Below, piece after piece: positions 61,230-64,000 of a stretch of DNA of 64,000 bases. The DNA is taken from the NCBI GenBank assembly GCA_035578905.1, contig JAQJVL010000801.1:1-64000 (forward strand), given 5' to 3'. The notes beneath the pieces are model-generated. The model did not search any database. It saw only the letters and a list, made by a program, of their open reading frames with translations, and was not told where the DNA came from. The position numbers were made by a program, and so were the translations under genes. The DNA comes from Stictocephala bisonia (lineage: Eukaryota; Arthropoda; Insecta; Hemiptera; Membracidae). The stretch's first letter is position 1. Every line of letters starts with the position of its first letter.

Positions 61230-61742
61230 GAGTTTCCTTTTGTGTGACGTCACGACCACACACTCGCGGGCGCTGTAATCTCGCGTACGCTGGGCGGCTG
61301 CCGGTGCAAGGTCGCTCCCGAGAGCCGATTTATGTAGCAATTATACTGAGTGGCTTGTATCGCGAGTTGGCATCTCATCGCTGTCAGTGATTAATTGAGG
61401 AAGTTTTTTGGCGTCCTACAGCTATACTGGCTACAATGTTGCATCACGTACTCTTTGTGAACAACGTCTTGAGGAAGACTTAACACAAAGGCAACAGGTT
61501 TTTTATTAAGGAAAAAGTCGTACCTGCGTCAGACACATAAAGTAGAGACAGTACTTGGTATTAAATGCACTTTGCTTTGTGAGCAAGGCGGCCAACGCCT
61601 TACGGAACACTTAAAGAACCACACCTTAAAACAAAACCAACAGCAAGTGCGTAACAATGTGTTACGCCCTGCACTATTGGGCTTAAGAGAACAAGTCGAG
61701 TATTTAAAGCTCTAGTGCTCTCTCAGAGCAAACAACGGCAAC
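61230..61742 (+). promoter_or_regulatory. CpG-rich promoter / 5' leader of the right-end gene
   Basis: The composition changes sharply from about 70-75% AT to GC- and CpG-rich between 61245 and 61420 (for example CTCGCGGGCGC and GCGTACGCTGGGCGGC). It includes a perfect CRE palindrome TGACGTCA at 61245-61252. A TCAGTG initiator-like element lies at 61384. No TATA box is evident. It ends at an ATG in good context (GGCAACATGA, 61743). The exact transcription start cannot be seen. Confidence 0.5.
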
Positions 61743-61872
61743 ATGAGTATAGTTTTAAAGTTAGACATGGCTCAAGATGAGGTGAGGGACTTCCTTCGTG
61801 CCCTGGACCAGGACTTCCTCATCGCAGGCTGGTACGCTGACATACGAGAAGAGCCAACAAGCTACACAGCAG
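61743..61872 (+). CDS. Unidentified spliced gene, first coding exon
   Basis: Forty-three codons plus one base read MSIVLKLDMAQDEVRDFLRA, then DQDFLIAGWYADIREEP and TSYTA. A splice donor follows (GCAG^GTACAGT, intron from 61873). The start is the first ATG after the CpG-rich leader. The matching acceptor is TGTTTTCAG^CC at 63855/63856. Joining restores a phase-1 codon (G|CC, Ala) and keeps the frame open to the window end. The peptide is acidic and amphipathic with no signal peptide or membrane segment. I do not recognise the family. The exon is balanced in base composition, unlike the surrounding DNA. It could be a host gene or the first exon of a transposon gene. Confidence 0.6.
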
Positions 61873-61880
61873 GTACAGTA

Positions 61881-61885
<5 letters not shown>

Positions 61886-61928
<43 letters not shown>
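61886..61928. repeat. (TA)n microsatellite
   Basis: About 40 bp of alternating TA, starting just 13 bp after the predicted splice donor. It causes the apparent Tyr-Ile runs in frames across it. Confidence 0.97.
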
Positions 61929-61932
<4 letters not shown>

Positions 61933-61965
61933 ACACTAAACAGTGACTCAAACATTAGGTTCGAA

Positions 61966-62179
61966 AGTAAATTACAAACAACTGTACGTTATAAATTTTT
62001 TATTATGGACCTATAAATCTGTTGCGTACATAATTTAGAAACTCTTGTTTAAAATTCCTTTGAAAATTCCGAAATTAAATTACAAACAACTGTACATTAT
62101 AATTTCTTTTTATTATGGACCTATAAATCTGTTGCGTACATAATTTAGAACTCTTGTTTAAAATTCCTTTGAAAATTCC
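61966..62179. repeat. ~108 bp tandem duplication
   Basis: AAATTACAAACAACTGTAC, TTATTATGGACCTATAAATC and TGTTGCGTACATAATTTAGA are repeated at an offset of 108-109 bp, with a few substitutions and indels. The right copy contains the last codons, stop and poly(A) signal of the minus-strand small gene. The left copy is a duplicate of that 3' end. Confidence 0.93.
62109..62114 (-). terminator. AATAAA poly(A) signal of the minus-strand small gene
   Basis: AATAAA on the minus strand lies about 45 bp after the stop at 62158-62160. A duplicate lies at 61999-62004 in the left 108 bp copy. Confidence 0.5.
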
Positions 62180-62469
62180 AACAATGGTGAACGGTTTTTC
62201 TTCCCGACGCAACGTATCTTGTACCCTCCTTCAGACAGCTCTTTCACATCTTTTTCGGTCAGATTGTTTCCAAATCTTCTTGGCAAAAACCCCATCTTCT
62301 GCACGCCATTGCAGATTACTTCTATGATCACACTCGTCCCATAAGTAGCGTGGGTGTGGAGCCTGGCTGATGTCACCAAGTACCCCGCCGGGTTGGTCAA
62401 CGTTCCTAAATCCACTCTGTCTGGACCCTCGGGAGCTTTTAGCTGACTCAACTTTGACGCGAAATCCAT
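62158..62469 (-). CDS. Small intact 103-residue protein, unassigned, possibly a terminal exon
   Basis: The product starts MDFASKLSQLKAPEGPDRVD. It contains NPAGYLVTSARLHTHATYGT, VIIEVICNG, MGFLPRRFGNNLTEKDVKEL and a C-terminal LLEFSKEF. A tight mix of short beta-type segments and a conserved-looking FLPRRF...LT.KDV.EL box suggests a small folded domain. It recalls small nucleic-acid-binding-like proteins repeatedly annotated in arthropod genomes, often linked to mobile DNA, but I cannot name the family and this is inference. The ATG is immediately preceded by GTGTTCTTTTTTAG, an excellent splice acceptor, so a 5' non-coding exon at higher coordinates is likely. AATAAA follows the stop. Codon use is balanced and the frame is undamaged, unlike every transposon relic here. 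It lies inside the intron of the opposite-strand gene. Confidence 0.68.
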   Translation of the reverse strand: MDFASKLSQLKAPEGPDRVDLGTLTNPAGYLVTSARLHTHATYGTSVIIEVICNGVQKMGFLPRRFGNNLTEKDVKELSEGGYKIRCVGKKNRSPLLEFSKEF

Positions 62470-62800
62470 CTAAAAAAGAACACAATAAAAGATTACTTTT
62501 ATAATAGTAGTACTCTTGCTAGTTGTATGAGCAAAGCAAAAAAATCCAGTAACTTTACTGAGAAACTTTAAAAAAAAAAAATAAAGCAAGGTAGTAAAAA
62601 AAATTAATTGAGACGATTCAGTTACAACGAATATATATTGTGAATGTTAAGGTACATTGTTTTTTTACCGATTTTACTAACAATATGACAAATTAAACAA
62701 AATTTGTATTGAGAGTTCTTCTTGACCCATCGTAAAAATAGTTCACTAAAACTAAATTTAGTTTTCAGATTCAACACTTATACCTCATATGCTAAATTTT
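62470..62800. other. AT-rich sequence upstream of the minus-strand small gene
   Basis: It starts with the polypyrimidine/AG acceptor-like sequence of the minus strand (62470-62490). No upstream exon could be recognised with confidence. Confidence 0.4.
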
Positions 62801-62803
62801 TTT

Positions 62804-63668
62804 TATAGTGACCACTGCTGTTAGTACTAGTAAACTTTATACACTATAAACGTTCTTGATAAGACTGAAATGAAATACTAAATACTTATAGTTTCTATTA
62901 TTCAGCACCTGTAACGAACATTCTATATTGTCAGCTGTCAGATTAATTTAAAAAATAATTTTTAACAGTTATTATTACCTTCAGTTCGTCCTGCTAGGAT
63001 GGTTCAAACTATTTATCAAAAGAGCTTCGTTTTTTCTTGCCTTTTTTTATAGTGACCACTGCTGTTAGTACTAGTAAACTTTATACACTATAAACGTCCT
63101 TGATAAGACTGAAATGAAATACTAAATACTTATAGTTTCTATAATTCAGCACCTGTAACGAACATTGTCTATTTTGTCAGCTGACAGATTAATTTAAAAA
63201 TAACTCTTAACAGTTATTATTACCTTTAGCTCGTCCTGCTGGTTCAAACTATTTATCAAAAGAGCTTCGTTCTTCTTGCTATATTAAACTTTATACACTA
63301 GACACTCTACTTAAAGACTGAACATGACAAGACTGAAATGAAATAATAAAAACTTATAGTTTCTTTATTCCAGCACCTGTAACGAACATGTATAATGTCA
63401 GCTGTCAGATTAATTTAAAATTTCTATACCAAACTTTATACACTAGACACCATACTTAAATTCTGAACATGACAAGACTGAAATAAAATACTAAAAACTT
63501 ATAGTTTTTATATTCCAGCATTTGTAACGAACATTCTATATTCTTTTGTATAGTGTCAGCTGTCAGATTAATTAAATAAAATACTTTTCAACTGTTTTTA
63601 TTACTTTTAGGACGTCCTGCTAGGACGGTTGAAACTATTTATCAATAAGCTTCGTTTTTTTCTTTCTA
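62804..63668. repeat. Four tandem repeats, ~244 bp type, two complete and two variant
   Basis: TATAGTGACCACTGCTGTTA occurs at 62805 and 63049, 244 bp apart. The first two units are nearly identical and end CAAAAGAGCTTCGTT. The third (about 63285-63430) is shortened, and the fourth (about 63430-63665) again ends TATCAATAAGCTTCG. All units share CAGCACCTGTAACGAACAT (or a close variant) and GTCAGCTGTCAGATTAATT. Confidence 0.92.
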
Positions 63669-63855
63669 TACCATCTCCAGGATTTCAATAAAGATCAATT
63701 AGAGTCCGTGTCTTTCTAGTATTATTTAACGTACAAAAATAACTTATAACAAAACCTCCGTGACAGCTATGTTTGAAATTTTAAAAGCTTTTCATATGTG
63801 AAGAAAGTTTTATTTTTCTAAAACAAAGTTTCTATTGTAATATATATGTTTTCAG

Positions 63856-64000
63856 CCGGAGTAATGCGTCACCAAACATTCTCCGTGAAACCACGGCCAT
63901 ACATCATCCCGCCCGCCCGACCACAATCGCCTACACCATCGACCAGTACTGCCCAGTCACCCGCACCATCCACGGACGTCAATCACACCGCACCATCACC
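63856..64000 (+). CDS. Unidentified spliced gene, second exon (runs off the window)
   Basis: After TTTTCAG, the phase-1 continuation reads AGVMRHQTFSVKPRPYIIPP, then ARPQSPTPSTSTAQSP and APSTDVNHTAPS, open to the last base. It is Pro/Ser/Thr-rich and probably a disordered linker. GC content rises sharply at the acceptor, as expected for an exon. The rest of the gene lies to the right of the window. Confidence 0.6.

Larger units (their letters stand above)
61873..63855 (+). other. Predicted phase-1 intron of the right-end gene
   Basis: This 1,983 bp interval has a GT start and AG end, with a pyrimidine-rich ...TATATGTTTTCAG acceptor. It contains a (TA)n tract, a 108 bp tandem duplication, a complete small minus-strand frame and four tandem ~244 bp-type repeats. 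No other acceptor was needed to keep the frame. Confidence 0.5.

Overview
This is a very AT-rich animal nuclear window, most likely from an arthropod and probably an insect. Support comes from a short interstitial array of the insect telomere motif TTAGG (49871-49900), GT-AG splice sites, an arthropod-type Helitron, and several decayed non-LTR retrotransposons. I see no bacterial-type operons, rRNA or convincing tRNA. Most open frames in the window arise from tandem repeats and are not genes.

Layout. Positions 400-3660 hold a ~50 bp minisatellite growing out of an older, longer repeat. From 3.7 to 41 kb the sequence is gene-poor and AT-rich. It contains minisatellite islands at 9.27-9.87, 10.95-11.1, 36.37-36.47 and 36.69-37.79 kb, a FLYWCH/MULE transposase relic (12.4-12.9 kb), and LINE relics at 16.4-16.8 kb (+), 27.15-28.65 kb (-) and 31.18-31.69 kb (+). 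It also holds scattered copies of at least two unnamed dispersed repeats. Another ACACGTACAGTGGTACT minisatellite lies at 41.24-42.07 kb. An inverted-repeat element with a hammerhead-ribozyme-like core lies at 43.0-43.2 kb.

The largest recognisable element is a dead Helitron at 43.57-49.05 kb. It has a canonical-looking 5' TC end, an OTU-protease segment, a Helitron_like_N/Rep HUH region and the start of a Pif1-type helicase. The reading frame carries five stops and one frameshift, and it is cut off just after the Walker A region. A 117 bp sequence flanks the element as a nearly perfect direct repeat, which normal Helitron insertion does not produce.

To the right are a TTAGG tract, a ~52 bp array (49.9-50.86 kb), a 99 bp x3 array (53.28-53.57 kb), a LINE 3' relic (54.6-54.84 kb) and a 5.1 kb array of a 66 bp unit (55.67-60.82 kb) with a ~2.5 kb higher-order duplication. 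The last 2.8 kb is different. A CpG-rich leader with a TGACGTCA site precedes a plausible spliced plus-strand gene (exon 1 61743-61872; exon 2 from 63856, running off the window). Inside its intron, on the minus strand, is an intact 103-codon frame with a splice-acceptor-like sequence before its ATG and a poly(A) signal after its stop. This nested pair, surrounded by local duplications, is the most gene-like part of the window, and I could not assign it to a known family.
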